NCBI RefSeq assembly: GCF_006439355.1
Contig: NZ_VFTG01000036.1
Coordinates: forward strand, 1 to 40,600
Length of the DNA: 40,600 nucleotides
Reading direction: 5' to 3'
Source of the DNA: Mesorhizobium sp. B4-1-3
GTDB taxonomy: Bacteria; Pseudomonadota; Alphaproteobacteria; Rhizobiales; Rhizobiaceae
The notes under the pieces are model-generated. The model worked only from the letters and a program-made list of their open reading frames with translations. It was not told the origin of the DNA and made no database searches. Positions 30,768-38,409 of this stretch are shown piece by piece. The position numbers were made by a program, and so were the translations under genes. Each line of letters starts with the position of its first letter. Position 1 is the stretch's first letter.

Positions 30768-32078
30768 GTGAAGCGCTTTTTCATCATCGCCGGATTCTTG
30801 CTGCTGCTCGCCTTGGTGTGCGTCGGCATCGTTGGCTTCAACTTCATGCGCGACGCCGGCATCAAGCAGTATTTCGCCACCATGAAGCCGCCGGCCGCAA
30901 CGGTTTCGACAGTGACCGTCAAACCGGCTGATTGGACGCCCGGCATCGAGGCGATCGGTACCGTCAATGCCGTGCGCGGTGTCGACCTTACTGTCGAAAC
31001 CAGCGGCATCGTCAAGGACATCCTCTTCCACGCCAACCAGAAAGTAGCCGCCGACGCGGTGCTCCTGCAACTGGACGACGCGGTCGAGAAGGCTGATCTG
31101 GTGGCGCAGAAAGCGCAAGCCGCCTCGGACCAGGCGGCACTGACCCGCGCGATCGAACTGCAGCGGCGCGGCGTCGGCACCGACGCGACGCTCGACGCCG
31201 CGCGCGCCGCGGCGGATGCCTCGGCCGCGCAGGTCAACAAGCTGCAGGCGGTGCTCGACCAGAAGCAATTGTCCGCGCCCTTCGGCGGCACGGTCGGTAT
31301 TCCGAAGATCGATATCGGCCAGTATCTGGCCCCCGGCAACTCCGTCGTGACGATCCAGGACCTCGACACGATGCGGGTCGACTTCACGGTTCCCGAACAG
31401 CAACTGCCGCTGCTCAAGATCGGCCAGACCATCAAGCTTGGCGGCAGTCTCGCCGACATGTCCTTTGCCGGCTCCATTCGCGGCATCGATCCCAAGATCG
31501 ACCCCGCCAGCCGACTGGTCTCGGTCCGCGGCGAGGTCGCCAATCCGGAAGGCAAGCTGACGCCCGGCCAGTTCGTCCAGATCCGTGTCGAGCTGCCGCA
31601 GGAGAACAACGTCATCTCCGTGCCGCAGACGGCGGTGACGACCAGCCTCTATGGCGACTATGTCTTCGTCGTCCAGCCGGCAAAGCCCGCCCAGGGTGCC
31701 GTCGCCGCGCCGGCAAAACCGGATGAGCAGAAGGCCGGCGCCGACAAGGCGGCCGGCGATGCCGCCAAGCCGCAGGCCGACGCTTCCAGGCCTGCCGCCG
31801 ACAATGCGGCAAAACCGGCTGACGCGAAGCCTGCCGACAAGGCGGCGGCTGGCGACGCCGCCAAGCCGACGGAGGGCGCGCAGCAGCCGCTCACCATCTC
31901 GCAGGTCTTCGTGAAGCTCGGCCGCCGCAACGACGGCATGGTCGAGATCGTCGAGGGCCTGAAGGATGGCGACCAGGTCGTCACCGCCGGCCAGAACCGG
32001 CTTTTCAACGGCATGTCGGTTGCCGTCGACAACACTATCGACCCCAGCAAATCGGCGAACAAGCAGGTTCAGCAATGA
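30768..32078 (+). CDS. RND efflux periplasmic adaptor subunit (membrane fusion protein)
   Basis: Adaptor of 436 residues. An N-terminal membrane anchor (FFIIAGFLLLLALVCVGIVGF) is followed by a lipoyl-half (VDLTVETSGIVKDILFH), a short helical hairpin (residues about 105-165), the second lipoyl-half (LSAPFGGTVGIPKIDIGQYL) and the beta-barrel. The membrane-proximal domain is split by a low-complexity insert, residues about 303-372, rich in Ala, Lys, Pro and Asp; the domain resumes at LTISQVFVKLG. GTG start at 30768 with GAGGGG upstream. It links the inner-membrane pump to an outer-membrane channel, which is not encoded here. Coupled to the pump gene by ATGA overlap. Confidence 0.9.
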   Translation: MKRFFIIAGFLLLLALVCVGIVGFNFMRDAGIKQYFATMKPPAATVSTVTVKPADWTPGIEAIGTVNAVRGVDLTVETSGIVKDILFHANQKVAADAVLLQLDDAVEKADLVAQKAQAASDQAALTRAIELQRRGVGTDATLDAARAAADASAAQVNKLQAVLDQKQLSAPFGGTVGIPKIDIGQYLAPGNSVVTIQDLDTMRVDFTVPEQQLPLLKIGQTIKLGGSLADMSFAGSIRGIDPKIDPASRLVSVRGEVANPEGKLTPGQFVQIRVELPQENNVISVPQTAVTTSLYGDYVFVVQPAKPAQGAVAAPAKPDEQKAGADKAAGDAAKPQADASRPAADNAAKPADAKPADKAAAGDAAKPTEGAQQPLTISQVFVKLGRRNDGMVEIVEGLKDGDQVVTAGQNRLFNGMSVAVDNTIDPSKSANKQVQQ

Positions 32079-35000
32079 GCTTTTCCGACCTCTTCATCCG
32101 TCGGCCGGTGCTCTCGACGGTGCTGGCATGCATGATCCTGCTTCTGGGCTTCCAGGGCATTTTCGGTCTGTCGATCCGCCAGTATCCGAAGGTTGACGAG
32201 ACGGCGATCACCATCACCACGGCCTATCCGGGCGCCAGCGCCGACCTGATCCAGGGCTTCATATCGGCGCCGATCGCGCGCGCCGTCGCCTCGACCGAAA
32301 ACATCGACTACGTCACCTCGTCCAGCCGTCCGTCCTCGAGCACGGTGACGGTGCAGATGAAGCTCGGCTCCAATCCGGACGTCGCGCTCGCCGAAGTGTT
32401 GTCCAAGGTCCAGGGCGTGCGCGGCACCCTGCCGCAAGCCACCAAGGACCCGGTGATCGTCAAGGGCACCGGGCAGCAGTTCGCGATGATGTACATCTCG
32501 ATGCAGAACCCGAACATGTCGAAGGAGCAGCTCACCGAATATATCGAGCGCGTCATCCGGCCTCGCATCTCGACCGTGGAAGGTGTCGCCGACGTCCAGA
32601 TCTTCGGCGCCCAGGAATATTCCATGCGCATCTGGATCGACCCGATCCGGCTTGCCGCGCGCGGCGCCACGGCGGTAGATGTGCTGACCGCGATCAACAA
32701 CTCCAATTTCCTGTCGGCGCCTGGCAACACCGAGAACGAATACGTGGTCTCCTCGATCACGGTGCATTCGACCCTGCAGACGCCCGAGGCCTTCGCCCAG
32801 CTCCCGATCCGCTCGACGAACGGCGAGGTTGTTCGGCTGCGCGATGTCGCGCGTGTCGAGCTCGGCGCGAAGAACACCGACACCAGGGTGAGCTTCAACG
32901 GCAAGCCCGGCACCTTCCTCGCCATTTTCCCGACCCCGGCGGCGAACCCGCTGACGACGGCGGCGGCGCTGACCAAGCTTGTCCCGCAGATCCAGGACAC
33001 GCTGCCGAAAGGCATGACGATCGCGATCGTCTACGACGCCACCGGCCAGATCAGCGCCTCGATCGAGGAGGTGTTCAAGACCATCGGCGAAGCGGTCGCC
33101 ATCGTCATCGTGGTGATCCTTCTCTTCCTCGGCTCGTTCCGCTCGGTGATGATGCCGATCGTCACCATCCCGCTGTCGCTGATCGGCGTCTGCTTCCTTT
33201 TGTTTGCGGTCGGCTACTCGATCAACCTTCTGTCGCTGCTGGCCATGGTGCTGGCAATCGGCCTTGTCGTCGACGACGCCATCGTGGTGGTGGAGAACAT
33301 CCATCGGCATATGGAGGAAGACGGCATGTCGCCGATGCAGGCGGCCTTCAACGGCATGCGCGAGATCGCGACCGCCATCGTCGCCATGACCCTGACGCTG
33401 GCCGCCGTTTTCGCGCCGCTCGCCTTCACCGGCGGCCTGACCGGCGCGCTGTTCCGCGAATTCGCAGTCACCCTGGCGGGTTCCGTCGTGCTGTCGGGCC
33501 TTATCGCCATTACCATCACGCCGATGATGTCGGCGCGGTTGCTGAAGCCGGGCCAGCACGGCCGCTTCCAGCGTATCGTCGACGGCACGTTCACCCGCGT
33601 CGAGCATGTCTATGAGCGAGCGGTCACCGCCTCGCTTAGGAACCGGCCGGTGACGCTGATCATCGTCATCGCGCTGGTCGCCCTTACCGGCTTCATGTTC
33701 ACCAAGACCTCGACCGAGCTGGCGCCCGAGGAAGATCAGGGCTTCCTGCTGTCGCTGGTGACCGCGCCGCGCTATGCGACGTCGGATTACACCGAGACCT
33801 ACGTCAACCAGATCCTGGGGCTCGTGAAGGACATCCCGGAGACCCGGGCGCAGTTCTCTGCCGTTGCCTTCGGCGGCGCCACCAACAGCGCCTTCGTCGG
33901 TTTCGCCTTCAAGGATTGGGCGGACCGCAAGCGCAATTCGAAGGAACTGCAGGCCGACATCACCGCACGGCTCGCCAAGGTCGCCGGCGTTCAGGCCTTC
34001 GTCTTCGCGCCGCCGACGCTGCCCGGTTCCGGCGGCGGCCTGCCGATTTCCATGGTCGTTCGCTCCACCGGCGACCCCTCGGAAGTCTTCGAACAGGCGG
34101 AGAAGATCAAGAACAAGGCGCAGGCCTCGGGCCGCTTCATCGTCGTGCAGAACTCGATGGCCTACGATGCGCCGCAAGTAACCGTCACCATCGACCGTGA
34201 GCGCGCGGCGGCGTTGAACCTGCCGATTGCCGATATCGGCAACACGTTGACGCTGCTGGTCGGCGGCGCCGAGGTGGCGCAGTTCGATCGAGATTCCAAC
34301 AGCTACGACATCATCCCGCAGGTGCCGCAGGAGTTCCGCGACAATCCCGAGAAGCTCGGCGAGTATTTCGTTCGCAGCGTCGACGGCAAGATGGTGCCGC
34401 TGTCGGCGGTCGTGAAGATTTCGACCAACGCCTCGCCGGCGGCCATCGAGCAGTTCAACCAGCTGAACTCCTCGACGATCTCGGCCTTGCCGCTGCCCGG
34501 CGTGACCACCGGGGACGGCCTGAAGGTGCTGGAGGATCTCGCCAGGGAGACCCTTCCCGACACCTTCTTCGTCGACTATTCCGGCCAGTCGCGGCAGGAG
34601 AAGGAGCAGGGCAACACCATCCTGATCGCCTTCGCCGCGGCCGTCGTCGTCATCTACCTGGTGCTGGCGGCCCAGTTCGAGAGCTTCCGCGACCCGCTGA
34701 TCATCATGATGGCGGTGCCGCTGTCGATCTTCGGCGCGATCGTGCCGCTCAACATCGGGCTGGGGACGCTCAACATCTACACTCAGGTCGGCCTGATCAC
34801 GCTGATCGGGCTGATCACCAAGCACGGTATTCTGCTGGTGGAATTCGCCAACCAGCAGCGGGAGATCCACGGCATGCGCCGCCGCGACGCCATCATCGCT
34901 TCGGCCAAGGTGCGCCTGCGGCCCATCCTGATGACCACGGCGGCCATGGCGCTCGGCGTCGTGCCGCTGATCGTCTCGAGCGGCGCGGGCGCGGCCGCGC

Positions 35001-35158
35001 GCTATTCGATGGGCCTGGTCATCTTCACCGGCATCCTGGTCGGCACGATGTTCACGCTCTTCGTCGTGCCGATGTTCTACACCTTCATCGCCAGCAAGGA
35101 CCTGCCGCATCTCGCCGAGAAGCCTGATCCGAAGCTGATGCCGGCGCTGCCGAGCTGA
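32075..35158 (+). CDS. RND multidrug efflux pump, HAE1 family permease
   Basis: Inner-membrane proton/drug antiporter of 1027 residues, the normal size for AcrB/MexB-like pumps. The first helix follows SDLFIRRPVLSTVLACMILL. The proton-relay pair is in GLVVDDAIVVVENIHR (Asp400, Asp401). The second half repeats the fold with GLITKHGILLVEFANQ. Two large periplasmic loops lie after helices 1 and 7. Closest in feel to the MexK/VexF-type branch that works with short-hairpin adaptors. No TolC gene follows, so the pump must borrow an outer-membrane channel. The gene ends 23 bp before a strong terminator. Confidence 0.93.
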   Translation: MSFSDLFIRRPVLSTVLACMILLLGFQGIFGLSIRQYPKVDETAITITTAYPGASADLIQGFISAPIARAVASTENIDYVTSSSRPSSSTVTVQMKLGSNPDVALAEVLSKVQGVRGTLPQATKDPVIVKGTGQQFAMMYISMQNPNMSKEQLTEYIERVIRPRISTVEGVADVQIFGAQEYSMRIWIDPIRLAARGATAVDVLTAINNSNFLSAPGNTENEYVVSSITVHSTLQTPEAFAQLPIRSTNGEVVRLRDVARVELGAKNTDTRVSFNGKPGTFLAIFPTPAANPLTTAAALTKLVPQIQDTLPKGMTIAIVYDATGQISASIEEVFKTIGEAVAIVIVVILLFLGSFRSVMMPIVTIPLSLIGVCFLLFAVGYSINLLSLLAMVLAIGLVVDDAIVVVENIHRHMEEDGMSPMQAAFNGMREIATAIVAMTLTLAAVFAPLAFTGGLTGALFREFAVTLAGSVVLSGLIAITITPMMSARLLKPGQHGRFQRIVDGTFTRVEHVYERAVTASLRNRPVTLIIVIALVALTGFMFTKTSTELAPEEDQGFLLSLVTAPRYATSDYTETYVNQILGLVKDIPETRAQFSAVAFGGATNSAFVGFAFKDWADRKRNSKELQADITARLAKVAGVQAFVFAPPTLPGSGGGLPISMVVRSTGDPSEVFEQAEKIKNKAQASGRFIVVQNSMAYDAPQVTVTIDRERAAALNLPIADIGNTLTLLVGGAEVAQFDRDSNSYDIIPQVPQEFRDNPEKLGEYFVRSVDGKMVPLSAVVKISTNASPAAIEQFNQLNSSTISALPLPGVTTGDGLKVLEDLARETLPDTFFVDYSGQSRQEKEQGNTILIAFAAAVVVIYLVLAAQFESFRDPLIIMMAVPLSIFGAIVPLNIGLGTLNIYTQVGLITLIGLITKHGILLVEFANQQREIHGMRRRDAIIASAKVRLRPILMTTAAMALGVVPLIVSSGAGAAARYSMGLVIFTGILVGTMFTLFVVPMFYTFIASKDLPHLAEKPDPKLMPALPS

Positions 35159-35181
35159 GAAGGCGACGAACCGAAAGCAAA

Positions 35182-35210
35182 AGAGGCCGGAAATTTCCGG
35201 CCTCTTTTTT
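35182..35210. terminator. Strong intrinsic terminator after the RND operon
   Basis: A perfect 24-bp palindrome (arms AGAGGCCGGAAA / TTTCCGGCCTCT) is followed by six Ts on the plus strand and preceded by AAAA, giving Ts on the minus strand too. It sits between the convergent RND operon and L,D-transpeptidase gene and can serve both. Confidence 0.9.
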
Positions 35211-35235
35211 GGCGGTTGCCTCGCGGCTTCGGCGC

Positions 35236-35285
35236 TGAGCAATTCCAGGAAAAGTTAATAACGGTTTCCGTCAGGAATTGCGTCT
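35236..35285. repeat. Dispersed repeat, left-half copy
   Basis: About 50 bp match the left half of the element at 6601-6705: GAGCAATTCCAGGAAAAG, then CGGTTTCCGTCAGGAATTGC. The right half (AAAAACAGAAGGATAGAG onward) is absent. It lies between the terminator and the 3' end of the L,D-transpeptidase gene. Confidence 0.65.
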
Positions 35286-35334
35286 CACAACCACGCGGAA
35301 GGCGGCAACCGGCCAGCTACTTTATCCCGGCGTG

Positions 35335-35790
35335 TCACTTCACGATGAGGATGCTGGTGTTGCCGGGGCCGAACGCCTCGACCAACTGATAGAAATCGGC
35401 CGCCGCATCCGGATGCAGCCGTACGCAACCATGCGAGGCGGGACGGCCGAGACGGCTGATGGCGTAGGTGGCGTGGACGGCGTAGCCGCCGCTGAAGAAC
35501 ACCGAATGCGGCATCGGCGCGTTGTCGTATTTTTTCGAATACCACATCTCATGCATGCGAGTCGGCTTGAACGAGCCGGTCGGGGTGATGTGTCCCCTGG
35601 CCCCGGTCGACACCTTCCATGTGTAGGTCGGGCGGCCATCGACCGTGACCTCCATGATCTGCTGCGACAGCGAAACCTTGGCGACGATCTGGTTGGCATG
35701 GGCGGCGGTGCCGGCGCCGAACAGCAGCGCCGCGCCGGTGAGCGCGGCGGCGGTGATATTGATGAGCTTGGCGGAAATAGCGGTGTGCAT
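35335..35790 (-). CDS. Secreted L,D-transpeptidase (YkuD/ErfK type)
   Basis: Small periplasmic YkuD-domain protein of 151 residues. A signal peptide (to about GTAAHA) is followed directly by the catalytic domain. The active site is HATYAISRLGRPASHGCVRL, with the canonical SHGC Cys and upstream His. Such minimal enzymes form 3-3 peptidoglycan crosslinks or attach proteins to the wall. The ATG at 35790 has GAGGG at good spacing. This is a different subfamily from the YafK-type enzyme at 1340. It converges on the RND operon across the terminator. Confidence 0.92.
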   Translation of the reverse strand: MHTAISAKLINITAAALTGAALLFGAGTAAHANQIVAKVSLSQQIMEVTVDGRPTYTWKVSTGARGHITPTGSFKPTRMHEMWYSKKYDNAPMPHSVFFSGGYAVHATYAISRLGRPASHGCVRLHPDAAADFYQLVEAFGPGNTSILIVK

Positions 35791-36248
35791 GACGATCCCT
35801 CTGTTTTTTTGCCGGTCGCGCCGGCTTCAATTCGATGGGCTCTTATCGGTTTGTCCGTTTCAGACTTATTTCGCTTGATGTTCGTTTATGTTTCGAATTT
35901 GTTTCCATAAATCGACGATAAAGCCGGCTGAACAGCGTCACGCGCTCTTTTCGGGATAAAGCGGCCAGATGCCGTACAATGAGCTTGGGCCGGAAACGAA
36001 AGTTCATTTCGCCCATATATGAAAGAAGAAAAGCCGGTTTCGAAACCAATCTGCAACAAAGTGCAGCCACGGCGGCATGATCTGGATACAGGCCGGCGGC
36101 AGATTTGACGCAACGGGAACAGACATCTGCAAACGAAAACGGGCAGGCAAATCGAAACTCCGCTCCTGGCCTCGGGATCAGCGTCGCGGCGATCGTGCTC
36201 GGCGGCCCCGGCTCGGCAGCCGGCAACCCGGCGGGGACGCTCTCGGCG
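35791..36248. other. 458-bp gap without a convincing gene
   Basis: Both strands have open frames here, but none shows a recognisable protein, good start or domain. The left part (35840-35910) is less GC-rich than the surroundings and repeats short GTTT-containing words. A perfect 12-bp palindrome GGTTTCGAAACC lies at 36036-36047. Promoters for the L,D-transpeptidase (minus) and for the small ORFs at 36249 and 36501 (plus) presumably fall here, but I cannot place them. Confidence 0.5.
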
Positions 36249-36470
36249 ATGAATACCGGCGAGGGTTCGACGCTGCACATGATTCTGTTCATCGCCACGG
36301 TCTGGATTGTTTCCAGACTGCGCGTCCACCGGCTGAAGGCCCTCTGGCGGGTCGGCCGTCGGCTGATGAGGACGCGCGGCCCCTCCGGCTACTTGCTGCC
36401 GAGAGGACCGAAGGCCCGCGCCGCAGCGGGGGGCTCCGTCAGCGGCGCGGGCGCTTCGGGAGTTTCCTGA
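36249..36470 (+). CDS. Hypothetical small protein with one membrane segment
   Basis: A 73-residue frame from the ATG at 36249 with a probable membrane helix (MILFIATVWIVSRL) followed by a strongly basic segment (RVHRLKALWRVGRRLMRTRG) and a Gly/Ala-rich tail. The open frame continues upstream to a TTG at 36105, but the earlier part is not protein-like. Third positions are GC-rich. It is followed 30 bp later by another small membrane protein, suggesting a pair. No family recognised and the ribosome-binding site is poor, so it could be spurious. Confidence 0.35.
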   Translation: MNTGEGSTLHMILFIATVWIVSRLRVHRLKALWRVGRRLMRTRGPSGYLLPRGPKARAAAGGSVSGAGASGVS

Positions 36471-36500
36471 AGCACTGACGATCGAGATTAGGGATAGGAT

Positions 36501-36665
36501 ATGAAGACGAACCTTGCCGCCTCGGTGCTTTCCGCGCTTCTCTACGCGCAGGGCCTGCTCGGCTTCGCCGCGCTGGCGACGGTGTTGCTGAAGGAGCGCA
36601 CCCCGGTGGAGATGACCGTCAGCGCCAACGTTCCAACCGGACCCTCGATCGTCGTGGTGCGCTGA
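36501..36665 (+). CDS. Hypothetical 54-residue membrane protein
   Basis: The frame starts at the ATG 36501 with AGGGA upstream. The product is MKTNLAASVLSALLYAQGLL and onward: a single hydrophobic helix (to about residue 30), then KERTPVEMTVSAN and a short hydrophobic C-terminus (SIVVVR). It could be a signal-anchored periplasmic peptide or a small membrane protein. Codon use matches neighbours. Unknown family. It is convergent with the atypical response regulator gene, 86 bp away. Confidence 0.55.
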   Translation: MKTNLAASVLSALLYAQGLLGFAALATVLLKERTPVEMTVSANVPTGPSIVVVR

Positions 36666-36751
36666 GCGCCGGACATTGGACCATAATAACCATCGCCCAA
36701 ATGATCACCGCTTTCGGGAATCCGATGCTCGACGGCCCCGCCGACCTGAAC

Positions 36752-37453
36752 TCACTCGTTGCGCGAGAGCGGCGGATCGAAACGATAGCCGGCGCCGCGG
36801 ATGGTGGTGATGGTCTCGGTGTCGAGCTTGCGGCGCAGCCGCACGATCCGCGAATCGATCGAACGGTCGAAAGCGTCGGCATTCTCGGCGGGTGCCGCGG
36901 CAATGATGTCGTCGCGCGTCAGCACCTTGCGCGGGCTGGCCAGGAACAGCTTGAGCAGCGCCACCTGGCCGGGAGAAAGCAGCTCCTCGGTGCCCGAGCG
37001 ATGCATCACCATGGCCGACCGCAGATCGACGGTGGCGTTTTCCAGCACGATCAGTTCCCCTGCCGCCCGGCCGCGTCTCATCAGCAGGCCGCCGATGCGC
37101 GCGGCAAGCTCGCGCACGTTGAGTGGGCTTTCGATGACGTCGGCAGCACCGAGCTCGAGCGCCAGCACCTTGTCGACAAGGTCGCGTGGCCGGCAGATCA
37201 GGATGAAATCGGGGCCGCCTTCGCCGCCCCCGCCCTGGCTGCTGTAACGCCTGAGCAGTTCGCGCCCCTCGGCCTGGGTGACCTCGTCGCCGACCACCAC
37301 GACATCAATGCCGCCGGCCGAAAGCAGCGTCTCAGCCTCCCAGGGCTGACGCGCCTGGCGCACGTCGTGCCCGCGCCGCTTGAGATGGTCGGCGAGATCG
37401 CCGGCCACCACCTCGGCGACGGACACAAGCGCAATGACGGATCGTGCGACCAT
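36752..37453 (-). CDS. Atypical OmpR-family response regulator with degenerate receiver
   Basis: Transcription regulator of 233 residues. The C-terminal winged helix is intact (LLSPGQVALLKLFLASPRKV, SIDSRIVRLRRKLDTETITT, IRGAGYRF). The N-terminal receiver keeps its length and fold pattern but has lost its chemistry. The first strand IALVSVAE lacks the acidic pair. The phosphoacceptor position is Gly55 (VVVVGDEV, with an Asp one residue late). The conserved Lys-Pro is replaced by Ser-Pro (IESPLNVRELA). It is therefore unlikely to be phosphorylated normally. I start at the ATG 37453; a GTG at 37462 is possible. Divergent from a canonical regulator, with the hybrid kinase beyond. Confidence 0.85.
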   Translation of the reverse strand: MVARSVIALVSVAEVVAGDLADHLKRRGHDVRQARQPWEAETLLSAGGIDVVVVGDEVTQAEGRELLRRYSSQGGGGEGGPDFILICRPRDLVDKVLALELGAADVIESPLNVRELAARIGGLLMRRGRAAGELIVLENATVDLRSAMVMHRSGTEELLSPGQVALLKLFLASPRKVLTRDDIIAAAPAENADAFDRSIDSRIVRLRRKLDTETITTIRGAGYRFDPPLSRNE

Positions 37454-37546
37454 TTTCTCCACCCCGCCACAGACAACTCGAGATGAGTGCTGGACATCAC
37501 GTTTATACCCAATCTACTTTCCGCTGAAAGCGGGAGCGAGCGCGTC

Positions 37547-38275
37547 GTGAAGGCACGCATCATCGTCGTCGAGGACGAACCGGATCTGAGGGAGGCCGTG
37601 GCCGAGTATCTCGGCGCCAGCGGCTACGACGTCGTGACGGCAGAGAATGCCGTTGCGGCACGCGCGCTGTTCGAAGCGCAGCCCTTTCACCTGGCCATCC
37701 TAGACATCGCCATGCCCGGCGAGGACGGGCTGTCGCTCGGCCGTTGGCTGCGCTCCAAGACCCAGATCGGCATCATCTACGCCACCGCTGCCGGCACCGC
37801 GCTCGACCGCATCGTCGGGCTGGAGCTCGGCGCCGACGATTACATCGTCAAGCCCTACGAATTGCGCGAGGTGCTGGCGCGGGTACGCAGCGTTTTGCGG
37901 CGCGTGCCACAACCGGCCGAGCTGCAGGCGCAGAAGGCCGAAACCGGCAATCGCCGTTTCATGAATTTCGGCGGTTTCCAGGCCGATTTCGACGGCCGCC
38001 TGGTCACCGCCGCCAACGGCGCGGTGATCGAGATGGCCAAGAGCGAGTTCGACGTGCTCGAGGTTTTCCTCACCCGCGCCAACCGGCTTCTGACGCGAGC
38101 AGCGATCTCGGAAGCGATCGGCTTCGTCGAGGACCCGGAATCCTCGCGCGCGGTCGACATCCGCATCATGCGGTTGCGAAAGAAGATCGAGGCCGACCCC
38201 GCAAATCCGAAATTCCTGCGCACGGTGCGCGGCGAAGGCTACATCTTCTCGCTGCCGAGTGGCGACGCCAATTAG
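37547..38275 (+). CDS. OmpR/PhoB-type response regulator
   Basis: DNA-binding response regulator of 242 residues. The receiver is complete: acidic pair in IIVVEDEPD, phosphoacceptor Asp53 in AILDIAMPGEDG, Thr in IIYATAAG, and Lys in YIVKPYELRE. The C-terminal winged helix ends RTVRGEGYIFSLPSG. I start at the GTG 37547, which has GGGAG at normal spacing and begins directly at the first receiver strand; an earlier TTG at 37487 adds 20 unrelated residues. It follows the TorR/OmpR pattern, and the hybrid kinase 134 bp downstream is its likely partner. Confidence 0.9.
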   Translation: MKARIIVVEDEPDLREAVAEYLGASGYDVVTAENAVAARALFEAQPFHLAILDIAMPGEDGLSLGRWLRSKTQIGIIYATAAGTALDRIVGLELGADDYIVKPYELREVLARVRSVLRRVPQPAELQAQKAETGNRRFMNFGGFQADFDGRLVTAANGAVIEMAKSEFDVLEVFLTRANRLLTRAAISEAIGFVEDPESSRAVDIRIMRLRKKIEADPANPKFLRTVRGEGYIFSLPSGDAN

Positions 38276-38314
38276 AAATGGCGTGAAACGGCCAGGCTCG
38301 GCGCCTTGGCCGTA

Positions 38315-38384
38315 GCCTTCCGTCCGGAATTGCGTCAAAACAAAAGGATAGAGCGGTTCCCGTGAAACGGAGGGACGCTCTGAA
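38315..38384. repeat. Dispersed repeat, right-part copy before the kinase gene
   Basis: About 70 bp match the middle and right part of the element at 6601-6705: CCGTCCGGAATTGCGT, AAAACAAAAGGATAGAGCGG, and the right terminal repeat ending GACGCTCT. It fills most of the gap between the response regulator and the kinase and ends 26 bp before the preferred kinase start. Any promoter or leader of the kinase gene must run through it. Confidence 0.7.
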
Positions 38385-38409
38385 CGACCGGTCCCCGCCA
38401 GGAATGACC

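Noticed and set aside
32069..35242. 1057-codon open frame antisense to the RND pump
   Set aside because: It is Arg/Asp/His-rich with no domain, mirrors the GC-rich third positions of the real gene, and runs through the terminator palindrome. The plus-strand pump explains the region fully.
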